NCBI GenBank assembly: GCA_016716665.1
Contig: JADJVH010000006.1
Location: 186,001-250,000 of the forward strand
DNA: 64,000 bases
Origin: Candidatus Opimibacter iunctus
Lineage (GTDB): Bacteria > Bacteroidota > Bacteroidia > Chitinophagales > Saprospiraceae
Direction of reading: 5' to 3'
Position 1 is the stretch's first letter; every line of letters starts with the position of its first letter. Position numbers and translations under genes: made by a program. Of the stretch, positions 1 to 9,066 are shown in pieces. The notes under the pieces were generated by a model, which did no database searches, had not been told where the DNA came from, and saw only the letters and a program-made list of their open reading frames with translations.

Positions 1-29
1 GGTAAATTCCGGATTTCCTTATCTTCTCT

Positions 30-37
30 TAACTTTG
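30..37 (+). promoter_or_regulatory. Bacteroidota-type -7 element upstream of hbd
   Basis: The sequence TAACTTTG matches the Bacteroidota sigma-A -7 consensus TAnnTTTG and lies about 85 bases before the preferred hbd start. No clear TTG-type -33 element is visible at 19-20 bases upstream, so this is a partial match only. Confidence 0.4.
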
Positions 38-121
38 ATGGATGACACCATTTGCTGAGTTGTGGCATTTTGGTCGTGTATGTCTGGCTGCCAGTTCACT
101 GTTTTGCCTATTTTCGCCTTT

Positions 122-1027
122 ATGTCAGACATTTTAAAAAATCACATTATCGCCGTAATCGGCGCAGGTACCATGGGCAATGGGATTACTCATGTCTTTG
201 CCCAGTATGGATATCAGGTCACCATGATAGACATTTCACCTGATGCACTGAGCAGAGGCCTGTCTACAATCACAAAAAACCTGGACAGGATGGTGGCGAA
301 GGAAAAAATAACTGCTTTGGAGAAAGACCAGACCCTTGCCCGTATACGGACCTCTACCGAGATACAGGCAAGTGTGCAGGATGCTACAATCGTCATAGAA
401 GCTGCCACTGAAAATGTAGACCTGAAACTTAAAATCTTCAAGGGGCTCAACGAATTCTGTAAGCCAGATACCATACTGGCGACCAACACAAGCTCTATCT
501 CTATTACAAAGATTGCAGCCGTCACAGATCGTCCTGACCGCGTCATCGGTATGCATTTTATGAACCCTGTTCCCGTCATGAAACTGGTGGAGATTATCAG
601 AGGGTATAGTACTTCAGATGACGTCACCAATACGGTCATGGCATTGTCGCAAAGCCTTGACAAGATTCCTGTTACGGTCAATGATTATCCGGGCTTTGTA
701 GCCAACAGGATATTGATTCCGATGATCAATGAAGCGATCATTGCGCTATGGGAAGGTGTGGCTGGTGTTGAAGAAATAGACAATGTGATGAAACTGGGAA
801 TGGCTCATCCCATGGGCCCATTGCAGTTAGCCGACTTTATCGGTTTGGATGTAGTCCTTGCCATCACGAGAGTATTGCAGGATGGTTATGGCCAGCCTAA
901 GTATGCACCATGCCCGTTGCTGGTCAATATGGTCCAGGCAGGTAAGTTGGGTGTGAAGTCAGGTGAAGGATTTTACATCTATAATACAGGAGACAAACAA
1001 CTGGTGGTGAGTCCAAATTTCAGGTAG
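122..1027 (+). CDS. hbd: 3-hydroxybutyryl-CoA dehydrogenase
   Basis: This enzyme oxidises or reduces (S)-3-hydroxybutyryl-CoA/acetoacetyl-CoA with NAD(P) in the cytoplasm. The 301-residue protein opens with a Rossmann fold whose dinucleotide motif GAGTMG is at residues 14-19. It then shows ATNTSS near residue 122, the catalytic His in GMHFMNP near 146 and the partner Glu in MKLVEII near 158. The C-terminal half is the helical 3HCDH dimerisation domain (PGFVANRI, GPLQLADFIGLD). The frame is open further upstream to 62, but family proteins begin right before the Rossmann strand, so I chose the ATG at 122. It stands alone; fatty-acid genes of related function sit at 29-33 kb. The family assignment is secure; the exact substrate (C4 versus longer) is inferred from length and similarity. 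Confidence 0.93.
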   Translation: MSDILKNHIIAVIGAGTMGNGITHVFAQYGYQVTMIDISPDALSRGLSTITKNLDRMVAKEKITALEKDQTLARIRTSTEIQASVQDATIVIEAATENVDLKLKIFKGLNEFCKPDTILATNTSSISITKIAAVTDRPDRVIGMHFMNPVPVMKLVEIIRGYSTSDDVTNTVMALSQSLDKIPVTVNDYPGFVANRILIPMINEAIIALWEGVAGVEEIDNVMKLGMAHPMGPLQLADFIGLDVVLAITRVLQDGYGQPKYAPCPLLVNMVQAGKLGVKSGEGFYIYNTGDKQLVVSPNFR

Positions 1028-1074
1028 TTGTTCTGCTATTCATCAGATATCTTTGTAGACGATAGTATACCACT

Positions 1075-1114
1075 AAAAAGAAAAGGCCGCATGTATATGC
1101 GGCCTTTTCTTTTT
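1075..1114. terminator. bidirectional intrinsic terminator between hbd and the protease gene
   Basis: There is a perfect 18-bp inverted repeat (arms 1075-1092 and 1097-1114) with a GTAT loop. A GC-rich core (GGCCGCAT) is flanked by A-runs on one side and T-runs on the other, so it can terminate both convergent genes. It overlaps the stop codon of the minus-strand protease gene. Confidence 0.9.
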
Positions 1115-4047
1115 ACATCTTCACGATTTTCTTTGTCGCGCGTTGTCCGTCTTTTTCAATGACCACAAAGTAAAGGCCCGGGGGATAAGCATTCATATCT
1201 TCAAATTGTAGATCAGTCATTTCGTTGGCAGTTGCAGATTGCATCCTGTGCTGCATGCGTTGGCCTTGCATATTGTACAGGGCAACTGAATGTTCTCCGC
1301 TGGTCAGGGGTTGGAATCTCAGGGAGACTACATCAAGCACCGGATTAGGGTAGACAACAAATGAACTCAGCAGCGGATTGATTTCCTTGACGGCTACGTC
1401 GCAATCTGTCTCGAGGAGATAATTGACATTGTAGCTTGTCGTATCGGAAAGGCAGATGGTCCTGATCTGGACTTCATACGTCTTGCATTTATCAAATCCT
1501 TCAAGGTTAGCAGTGGTATCTATCGTGGCCAGTTCCTCATATTCTGTTGTACCAACCTCCCTGTACCGGTAGGTATAAGCGATGGCTCCATAGGCACTCG
1601 GCCAATACATGAAGGCACTGGTAAAGGTTATGCCATCAAAGTAGACAGTATCAACTGGTGGACATGGATCAGGATTACGCAGGATGTTCACACAGTAATC
1701 TTCCACTTCGCCAAAATCGATTGCTCCGCAAGGCTCCTGACTGATCGGGAAGAACGGATTAGAGAACGCCATGCTGACACGCATTCTCGTTGATCCGTCT
1801 AATGCTGCTGACGGAATGGCCAATTGACTGATGAGGATAGGCTCTCCATCAAGGAGGAGGGTATCCAGTAATAATTCATCTGCATCAAATATTCCGTCCT
1901 GGTTGGCATCGAGCCATATCCTGAATTTTTCGTCAAAGGATTGGCCACCGGTAAAACCAGGACGTATCCATAATGGGTATGCGTCTCCCGCCCGGTAGTC
2001 AGGGTTCAGGTCTTCAAAGAAAGCATATCCTCCATTTTCACCGGAATGGTTCACGAGTGATCCGATAATCAATGAATCAATAAACTCATCTGTGGCATCT
2101 TCGCCAGCTGAAGTACAATAGGCTAAATCAATACAATTGCCACAACCCTTCGTTCTGAAAGTGATAGTTTCAGAATAACCGGTTTCGGTGGTATCGCAAT
2201 TTGTCTGGAGCCTTGCTTCATAATAGGTGCAACCATCCAGGTCCTCAAGGGCATAACTGTTGTCAGGTGTTGCTTCTTCGATCCACACAGTGTCTCCGAC
2301 TGGACGCCATTGGATTATATAGAAATCTGCAGCGAAAATACTACTCCAACTCAAGGTTGCGGAAGAATCCCCTGCAACCACAGCCAGATCTGTTGGTAGA
2401 AGGCAACATCCTAATGTGCTGAAAACGGTATTAGCTGTAAATCCTGTGGATGTATCAGCACAGATGGATTCGAATTCAATTTCATAGTCGGTACACCCGG
2501 CCAGGTCTGTGAGGAGCAAAGGCTGTGTCACATCAAAAAGAGTGTCCCATGTTGTGGAGCCTACTGGTTTATATCTGGCATTAATGGCATCAGGACTATC
2601 AATTAAAGTCCAGGTGACAGAAGCTTCCATATCTGAGAAAACTTCGGTGTGTACTGTCACAGGGACCGGACATGCTGAGCATAAGGACATCATCAGGTTC
2701 ATACTATTACCGGCATTCAGGCTGCCCCCGAGGCGTATTGTACCTTCAAGGCCAGGTATCGGTCGTACCCCCTGGAAAATCAGATCTCTCACGAGGATTG
2801 CAGCATCAGACGGACTGGCATGTATCAGTTCACCAAATCCGGGGCAGGGTGCAGCGTATAGCAGTGCTACAAGACCTGCGGCTACAGGGGAGGCAAATGA
2901 GGTTCCACTGGTTGTGCTGTAGTTATCATTGCCAAAGGTGGTAAATATGTCTTCGCCTGGCGCACCAAAATCAATCTGAGTCAATCCGAAAGCAGAAAAT
3001 GTCCTTTCATCCGCATGGTTCAAAGCCGTTACACTCAACAGATATTCGCTTGGGCACGAAGTAGGAAGGTCCCCGGTCACATCAATATCAATATTGAGAT
3101 TGGCTGTTGCGGCAGCGCTCAGGATACCATGTTGGCCCAGGGTATCATAAAAGGCACACCATAGTGGTGCGTCAGCCGGCTGACCGAGGTCAACACCCCA
3201 TGAACTATTGGTTGCTACTACAAAAGCCCCTTTTTCTCCGTTACTTTCATTGTATTGAATTCGTTGTTCCAGGGCATAAGCGTAGGATGCAATGGCAGTT
3301 GATTCAGGAGTACCGCCTTTGATCATCATGAGTTTGACCTTCCAGTTGATTCCGGTTATACCTACCTGGTTGTTTCCCACAGCACCAATCATCCCGGCGA
3401 CATTCAATCCATGTCCCTGGCCATAGACGTTTGGCGTATTATCATAAGCGTTCCAACCGTAGATGTCATCAACATATCCGTTACCATCATCATCAATCCC
3501 GTTACCATCGATTTCATGGTGGTTGATCCAGGTATTGGCGGCTATATCCTCGTGATTGTAATCAATGCCACCATCTACGATAGCTACAACAATGGTATCT
3601 CCCGCGGCGGTTACACCACCTTGCGTGATATTCCAGGCCACTTCGGCATCAATATCTGCATCAGACAAACCACCGGTCTGCCCATCATTGATCCATTGCC
3701 ACTGCGATGAGAGTTCCGGATCATCCGGCGTGACTCTTAGCGTAGGCAGGTGATCAAACTGGGCAATATTTACGTTCCGGTCTGCCCTGAGTTGATCGAG
3801 CAATTTTCCTTCGTGGATACGGTCTATGATCAAATCTCACAAGGTAGATTCCAAGGCGCTGGGAGAGCACCCGATCCTGTGTGAGATCACTTTGAAGCCT
3901 GGAAGACTGATCAGCCAGGATGCTTTCCATTGCAGCACCTTTCTTGAGCTGGACGATGATGTAACCCAGGCGATGGTCAAGTTTCTGCGCATTCAGGCAT
4001 GATAGGGCAGACAGGAGCAATATACAGGTAGAGAAAACGATACGCAT
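1113..4047 (-). CDS. secreted subtilisin-like (S8) protease with FN3, GEVED and T9SS domains, frameshifted near the N-terminus
   Basis: A large secreted serine endopeptidase lies in two overlapping frames. Frame one (4047 down to about 3825) encodes a signal peptide (MRIVFSTCILLLSALSCLNA) and the start of a propeptide ending LVRFDH. Frame two, from about 3830 to 1113, continues with RIHEGKLLDQLRADRNV, so the intact product would be about 970 residues. Visible catalytic motifs are Asp in AIVDGGIDYNHE, His in GQGHGLNVAGMIG and Ser in SGTSFASPVAAG. These are followed by two fibronectin-III-like repeats, a GEVED domain (ending AIDFGEVEDYCV), a third FN3-like repeat and a T9SS type A tail (VYPNPV...GLYFVVIEKDG...KKIVKM). 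One surplus base between 3820 and 3835 separates the frames. Family knowledge predicts export by Sec and then T9SS. Either the gene is inactivated or the sequence carries an error; the rest of the frame is intact over 2.7 kb, which favours error. Confidence 0.88.
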
Positions 4048-4284
4048 AAGTGAATTTCTGAAATCTGAAAGGTATTGGATTGAGTGATAAAAATAGAAAC
4101 TCTACGCTACTCCGGGCCAGTTTTCTCCAGTACTGTCATTTTGCGCGCAAATCGGGCCCAAACGGAGTGAAAAAGCAACTATAATTCGAAAAAAGGCCCT
4201 TTTATATATTATTTTATTATTTAATGTGTATTTATTTGAAAAATACTTATCTTTACATAAGATTTTATTTTAATATATGTCTAA

Positions 4285-5094
4285 ATGAAGAAACTACTTT
4301 TACCTGTTACAATCCTCCTGGCATCAGGAATCAGTACATTGATGTATGGCCAGGTGCCTCAGCCCTCTGGTGCATTGGCTGATACAAACCTGGTTAAAGT
4401 TTACGTCAAGCAAGACCCGGCGACTTACCAGAAAACCAAGCCGGAGGTAGCACAGGATCTGGAATTTGCAGTTCAGCTTTCTGCATCTTCAAGGCCCATC
4501 ACGGATAAATCAACCTTGAAATCATGGGAGGAATTGGGTCCTGTATATATTCATACCGAAAACGGAATGAATAAAGTAAGGATTGGTCCTTTCGATTCCC
4601 AGGACAAGGCAAAGCAGGTTTTACTCGCAGCCAAGGAAAGGGGTAAGAAGGATGCATTTATCGTGATTCAGCAAGGGCTTGAGCATTATGCCCCCCAGGG
4701 TTATGTCAAGCAGGAATCATACGAGCAGGAAGCAATAGGGGATGTTAAAGCCACCCCGGTCAAATCAAATCCTCCTGCTGTCCCGGCCACAAAAGCCCCT
4801 GCCCCCGTGGTAGCCGCTGAACCGTCGGTTTCTCCTGGAGTTGATGAAGGTGAGATCGTTGAGTATAAAGTCAGGTTGGCTTCTTTTCTAAAGCCTGGTG
4901 GATTCAATACGAAAGACATTGATCAGTACGGGCCACTGGAATCATACCGTCAGGGAGACTGGACCATCATGTTGATCGGTGGCTTCAAGACTTCAAAGGA
5001 TGCCGGACGTGTCAGGGATCTGGTGATCGCTAAAGGGTATAAAGACGCAAGGGTGGTTATCGATCGTGGAGGAATTCTGGAAGACGAGAAATGA
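4285..5094 (+). CDS. secreted protein with two SPOR-like domains
   Basis: The 269-residue protein has an N-terminal signal peptide (cleavage around residue 22, after LMYG). It has two SPOR-like repeats of about 70 residues: residues ~58-130 (FAVQLSASSRPI...VRIGPFDSQDKAKQVL) and ~193-262 (YKVRLASFLKPG...IMLIGGFKTSKDAGRVRDLV). The linker between them is rich in Pro, Ala and Val. SPOR domains in general bind glycan strands of peptidoglycan lacking stem peptides, often at division sites; whether this one does is inference. The upstream 230 bases are AT-rich and contain no other gene. An intrinsic terminator follows 70 bases after the stop codon. Confidence 0.75.
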   Translation: MKKLLLPVTILLASGISTLMYGQVPQPSGALADTNLVKVYVKQDPATYQKTKPEVAQDLEFAVQLSASSRPITDKSTLKSWEELGPVYIHTENGMNKVRIGPFDSQDKAKQVLLAAKERGKKDAFIVIQQGLEHYAPQGYVKQESYEQEAIGDVKATPVKSNPPAVPATKAPAPVVAAEPSVSPGVDEGEIVEYKVRLASFLKPGGFNTKDIDQYGPLESYRQGDWTIMLIGGFKTSKDAGRVRDLVIAKGYKDARVVIDRGGILEDEK

Positions 5095-5165
5095 TAACCG
5101 CACGAGTCGGATTCAAAGACTGAATTCTGGTTTTTTTCAATAAGGATTTTATAATGCCATGAAAT

Positions 5166-5199
5166 GGATTTGCCGGTACGCTCCGGCAAATCTATTTTT
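5166..5199 (+). terminator. intrinsic terminator after the SPOR gene, directly before the ABC gene
   Basis: The arms GATTTGCCGG (5167-5176) and CCGGCAAATC (5183-5192) pair perfectly around a 6-base loop and are followed by TATTTTT. The run ends only five bases before the ATG of the downstream ABC gene, so it could also attenuate that gene. Confidence 0.8.
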
Positions 5200-5204
5200 A
5201 CATC

Positions 5205-6743
5205 ATGTCTTCAGTAATGCTTAAGGTAGAAGGTTTAACCCTGGTTTCAGATGAAGGCATTATTGTTGACCATTTGTCCTTCCACGTCAACGCTGGAGAG
5301 ATTGTAGCCCTCACTGGTAAGTCCGGGAGCGGTAAAACAAGCATAGCCCTTTCCATTCTTGATCTGCTCCCCGCTGGAATTCGGTTGCAGGAAGGGGACA
5401 TTCGCTTTTCCGGCGATCCTCAACAGGAAAAGACTCTGCCAGCTGACAGCAATAGCTGGCATCAACTCAGGGGAGCTCATATTGGTTACACTCAACAAGA
5501 TGCCTATGGGGCTTTTGACCCTGTGATGACCATGAGGGATCAGATGATGATGGTGATTGAGGAACGCACTGCTCAAAGGAACACCGGGCTGGAGCATGAA
5601 CTGCGTACCAAACTGGAAGAAACAGGTCTTAGTGAAATTGACCGGCTCTTATCTTCTTATCCACATCAGTTATCAGGAGGGCAGCTACAAAGATGTCAGA
5701 TCGCGATGGCATTAGTCATCCGTCCTGAGCTACTCATTGCGGATGAACCCACATCTGCCATAGACAAGATCAATCAGCTTGAGATGCTGGATATATTGTC
5801 TATGCTGAGAAGCAAGTATCAAATGGCCATTCTGGTCATTACACATGAAGAGGCTGTGATACGTCATCTTGCAGACAGGGAGATCCGGTTGGCGGCTGTC
5901 ACCCATGATTTTATCTTGCCGTTACGCTCTGACAAGAAGACTGATGCTCATCAGGGAACTCCTGTTATCCAGGCCAGGGGTTTAGCCTATACGCACTCCT
6001 ATGGCGGCATGATGTATAGGAGCGGAGCGACTATTGGGCCGTTGGATTTTGATCTGTATCAGGGCATGTGGCTTGGGGTGGTGGGAGAGTCGGGTAGTGG
6101 CAAATCAACCTTGGCCCAGTTGCTTGTCGGGCTTTATGAGCCTTTACATGGCAAAGTTATACTTGATGGGAAAGAAGTCGGTTTTAGGAAATCAAGCGAT
6201 GTAAGACGCCTGAGGGATAAGGTTCAGCTCGTCATGCAGGATGGGAGAGGCTCCCTCCACCCATTCCTGACTATCGGCCAGATCCTGACTGAGATCAGTG
6301 AGATTGGATATGAAAGCCTTCCAAAAGGCTCAGTTGTCCTTGCTGACAGCTTAAGTGAAGTAGGTTTGCCGGAAAGCATCCTGGGCAGGAGTGCAGGTCA
6401 ATTGTCTGGAGGAGAGTGCCTGCGTGTAAGTATTGCCCGGGCGATGATGATGAAACCTGAAGTATTGATCTGTGATGAATCCACTTCTGCTCTGGACGGG
6501 CTTTCCCGAGATAGTATAATTGACCTCCTTGTGCACTTGATGCACCACAGGGGATTGGCCATAATCTTCATCTCCCATGATGAACGGATTATAAGGAGCC
6601 TGGCTGACCAGGTGATGGTCATGGCAGAAGGTAAGGTTGTTGAGCAGGGACCGGCAACCCAGGTCATCCGTTACCCAACTCACCCGGTCACAAAAAGAAT
6701 ATTTACACTCCATGCAACGCTTGAAGAAAGAAAGCGTCTTTAA
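5205..6743 (+). CDS. ABC transporter ATP-binding protein with two fused nucleotide-binding domains (oligopeptide/nickel type)
   Basis: This 512-residue protein joins two complete ABC ATPase domains, as in the YejF/GsiA type of dipeptide or glutathione importers. Domain 1 has Walker A GKSGSGKT at 38-45, a Q-loop (TQQDAYGAFDP), the signature LSGGQLQR near 155 and Walker B LLIADEPTSAID near 175. Domain 2 has Walker A GESGSGKST near 293, Q-loop MQDGRGSLHPF, signature LSGGECLR near 399 and Walker B VLICDESTSALD near 420. Both domains therefore look catalytically complete. No permease or solute-binding gene is adjacent, so it would have to work with membrane subunits encoded elsewhere; substrate is unknown. 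An alternative start at 5217 (MLKVEGL) is possible. Confidence 0.88.
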   Translation: MSSVMLKVEGLTLVSDEGIIVDHLSFHVNAGEIVALTGKSGSGKTSIALSILDLLPAGIRLQEGDIRFSGDPQQEKTLPADSNSWHQLRGAHIGYTQQDAYGAFDPVMTMRDQMMMVIEERTAQRNTGLEHELRTKLEETGLSEIDRLLSSYPHQLSGGQLQRCQIAMALVIRPELLIADEPTSAIDKINQLEMLDILSMLRSKYQMAILVITHEEAVIRHLADREIRLAAVTHDFILPLRSDKKTDAHQGTPVIQARGLAYTHSYGGMMYRSGATIGPLDFDLYQGMWLGVVGESGSGKSTLAQLLVGLYEPLHGKVILDGKEVGFRKSSDVRRLRDKVQLVMQDGRGSLHPFLTIGQILTEISEIGYESLPKGSVVLADSLSEVGLPESILGRSAGQLSGGECLRVSIARAMMMKPEVLICDESTSALDGLSRDSIIDLLVHLMHHRGLAIIFISHDERIIRSLADQVMVMAEGKVVEQGPATQVIRYPTHPVTKRIFTLHATLEERKRL

Positions 6744-6825
6744 GGGTAATCTTCAACCCTTCAATTCCTCCGGACTATGGCAATTTGTCGGATAGGGGCT
6801 GAATGGTTAAATTAATATTAAAGTA

Positions 6826-6856
6826 TTTCCGGCTGAAACTTATATGATTATATTTG
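6826..6856 (+). promoter_or_regulatory. Bacteroidota-type promoter for the small membrane protein gene
   Basis: A -33-like TTTC (6826-6829) is separated by exactly 19 bases from a perfect -7 element TATATTTG (6849-6856). The gene starts 62 bases downstream at 6919. Spacing and -7 match the known Bacteroidota sigma-A promoter; the -33 has one mismatch to TTTG. Confidence 0.55.
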
Positions 6857-6918
6857 TAACCACGTAAAAGTTCAGTTTAAGTGTAACTAATTACTGTCTT
6901 AAACGTTTTATTAACATC

Positions 6919-7155
6919 ATGCTCAGCATTAAACCAAATACAGTCAAGATTGCGGGGATCGTTGCCCTTTTCTGCCTGAGCCTGGCATGCTTTACCTATC
7001 TGAATTCCATCGATTTTCCAGGTAAAAATACATTGCCTGAAAATACCTACGTGGAGGAAATTGCGCCTGATAACCCTGATGTCCTTCCTGATGTTGAGCT
7101 GATAAAGCGAATCGTCAGAAAAGCCTTCGAGTTTATGTTAAAAACCAATTTCTGA
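6919..7155 (+). CDS. small hypothetical protein with one N-terminal membrane segment
   Basis: A 78-residue protein I do not recognise. Residues ~10-28 (VKIAGIVALFCLSLACFTYL) are hydrophobic and could be a signal peptide or a membrane anchor. The rest is acidic (ENTYVEEIAPDNPDVLPDVELI) and ends with a short basic/aromatic helix. A good promoter lies 62 bases upstream, which supports a real gene. Its last 23 bases overlap the 3' end of fmt on the opposite strand. Confidence 0.55.
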   Translation: MLSIKPNTVKIAGIVALFCLSLACFTYLNSIDFPGKNTLPENTYVEEIAPDNPDVLPDVELIKRIVRKAFEFMLKTNF

Positions 7156-8071
7156 TTTTATATCCATTTATAAAATCTCTGGCATTCATCCTCTTTTTTC
7201 CTGCTAGTTGTACTTCGATCAGTTCGAGCGCGCTATCCTGTGCCTGAACAAGAAGCGATTTCCCTTCCAGCCATATAGTGCCCGGAACTTTAGAAGAAAT
7301 GGAAGGCATTAATTTAGATTTCCAGATCTTGAACTCCGTATTGTCAAGCGTGGCCCAGGCAGCCGGATATGGCGACATCCCCCTGATCAGATTGTATATC
7401 TCCCTTGCAGGCTTATTCCATTGGATATGGCCGTCCTCATGATGGATCTTCGGTGCATGACTAGCCCTTGATTCATCCTGTTTCGTGCCGGTGAAATCGC
7501 CTATGCAAAGTTGATCTGCAGAGGCTAAAACAAGTCCTGCTCCGGCATGCATCATACGGTCATGGAGCATGCCACTGTCATCCTCATCAAGGATAGGAAT
7601 CGCTCTCTGTAGTAAAATCTGTCCTGTATCAATCTGATGCTGAAGCCTGAATGTAGTAAGCCCCGTGACGCGATCACCATTGATCACTGCCCATTGGATA
7701 GGGGCAGCTCCCCGGTATGCAGGTAGTAGTGAGCCATGCAGATTCATGGTTCCATTGGAAGGCATATTCCAAACGACCTCGGGCAGCATCCTGAAAGCAA
7801 CAACCACCTGCAAATCGGCATGCAGGGACTTCAATTGTTCGAGGAATGATTTTGATTTAAGATTGACTGGCTGCATCAACGTAAGCCCTTGTTCAAGGGC
7901 GTACTGTTTGACAGGAGATGTTATCATTTGTTTCATGCCCCGGCCTCCAGGCTTGTCCGGAGCAGTAATGACGCCGACTATAGGATAACCTGCTTCTAAC
8001 AGGAATTGGAGTGAGGGGACCGCAAATGCGGGGGTGCCCATAAATACGATACGAAGATGTCGCTCTACCAT
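7133..8071 (-). CDS. fmt: methionyl-tRNA formyltransferase
   Basis: Fmt formylates the amino group of initiator Met-tRNA using 10-formyl-tetrahydrofolate. The protein (312 residues from the chosen start) begins RIVFMGTPAFAVPSLQFLL, has the family signature HGSLLPAYRGAAPIQWAVI with the catalytic-loop histidine, the following DTGQILLQ segment and the C-terminal tRNA-binding OB-like domain (PYPAAWATL...ALELIEVQLAGKKRM). The frame is open to 8143, but the family starts just before RIVFMGT, so I chose the ATG at 8071 (MVERHL). It converges on and overlaps the small membrane protein gene by 23 bases. Confidence 0.94.
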   Translation of the reverse strand: MVERHLRIVFMGTPAFAVPSLQFLLEAGYPIVGVITAPDKPGGRGMKQMITSPVKQYALEQGLTLMQPVNLKSKSFLEQLKSLHADLQVVVAFRMLPEVVWNMPSNGTMNLHGSLLPAYRGAAPIQWAVINGDRVTGLTTFRLQHQIDTGQILLQRAIPILDEDDSGMLHDRMMHAGAGLVLASADQLCIGDFTGTKQDESRASHAPKIHHEDGHIQWNKPAREIYNLIRGMSPYPAAWATLDNTEFKIWKSKLMPSISSKVPGTIWLEGKSLLVQAQDSALELIEVQLAGKKRMNARDFINGYKIRNWFLT

Positions 8072-8376
8072 TGCCCTAAAAGTAATCATCAGGTTTGGCA
8101 TAGGGTATGTTAAGCCTGTAAATTTGGGTTTCCTGTTTGCCATCGATAATAGATTGAGGAATTCGTATTCTTAACAGAAACAAGTATGGGAATACCATAT
8201 ATACTTTTGAAAAGGCATACAAGCTAGGGCGCTTTCTGATATATACGGAATAAGGTTTTAGCTTTGGGTCAGTATAGTCAGGATAAGATCTGAGTAGGCA
8301 CAGCATTTTACATGTATGCGCTTAATCCGATCAGAGGACAAGTACAAATATTCATTCCATTGAAACATTAAACGTC

Positions 8377-8694
8377 ATGACATCAAGAGATTTTCTTTAT
8401 GGATTGCCTTCGAAAGTATCGCCCTCAGCCATTGAAGGATTAGACACGGTATTTCACTTTGACCTTGATGGGGAAAGCGGAGGACAATACACGATCACTG
8501 TAGCAGATCAAAAGGTCACAGTCGCAGATGGATTAATCGGCGAGCCAAAGTGTGTAGTGCGAACTTCCGGAGAGAATTTTATCAATCTCGCCACCGGGGA
8601 GCTCAACCCAATGATGGCTGTACTCACCGGTAAAGTAAAAATCACCAATCAGGGTGAAATGCTGCGCTATGCCAAAATATTTGGGCTGATGTAA
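8377..8694 (+). CDS. SCP2 sterol-carrier-like domain protein
   Basis: The 105-residue protein is essentially one SCP2 domain: FHFDLDGESGGQYTITVADQKVTVADG, then CVVRTSGENFINLATGELNPMMAVLTGKVKITNQG. This fold binds fatty acids, acyl-CoAs or other lipids in a hydrophobic tunnel; the ligand here is unknown. The length fits stand-alone bacterial SCP2 proteins. It lies six bases before a YjbR-like gene and is probably transcribed together with it and the following oxidoreductase gene. Confidence 0.82.
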   Translation: MTSRDFLYGLPSKVSPSAIEGLDTVFHFDLDGESGGQYTITVADQKVTVADGLIGEPKCVVRTSGENFINLATGELNPMMAVLTGKVKITNQGEMLRYAKIFGLM

Positions 8695-8700
8695 TGCGCT

Positions 8701-9066
8701 ATGGACATCGAAAGTTTTAGAAACTATTGCATGCAGCTTAGAGGAGTAGAGGAAACGCTCCCTTTTGGCCCTGACACCCTTGTATACAAAGTAATGGGAA
8801 AAGCATTTGCGCTTACAGGGCTCGATGAAGAGCAATTCATGGTCAATCTGAAATGTGATCCGGAAAGGGCTATCGAATTGAGGGATGAGTATCCCGGGGT
8901 GATTATACCCGGATGGCACATGAATAAAAAACACTGGAATACTGTCTTCTTTGAACAAGGCCTGGGAAACGATCTGCTGATTGACCTGATCGATCACTCC
9001 TATCAATTGGTGGTGGATGGATTGCCAAGGAAAGTTCGGGAAGACCTACAGCAATCCGATGGATAA
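8701..9066 (+). CDS. MmcQ/YjbR family protein
   Basis: This 121-residue protein matches the YjbR (MmcQ) family: an N-terminal ESFRNYCMQLRGVEETLPFGPDTLVYKVMGKAFAL segment, then VNLKCDPERAIELRDEYPGVIIPGWHMNKKHWNTV and a C-terminal helix typical of this CyaY-like, possibly DNA-binding fold. The function of the family is not settled. It begins six bases after the SCP2 gene and overlaps the next gene by eight bases, which indicates translational coupling. Confidence 0.85.
   Translation: MDIESFRNYCMQLRGVEETLPFGPDTLVYKVMGKAFALTGLDEEQFMVNLKCDPERAIELRDEYPGVIIPGWHMNKKHWNTVFFEQGLGNDLLIDLIDHSYQLVVDGLPRKVREDLQQSDG

Noticed and set aside
9017..9058. Upstream start for the FAD oxidoreductase
   Set aside because: The extension MDCQGKFGKTYSNP is out of family pattern and lies inside the YjbR gene; the ATG at 9059 starts directly before the Rossmann strand.
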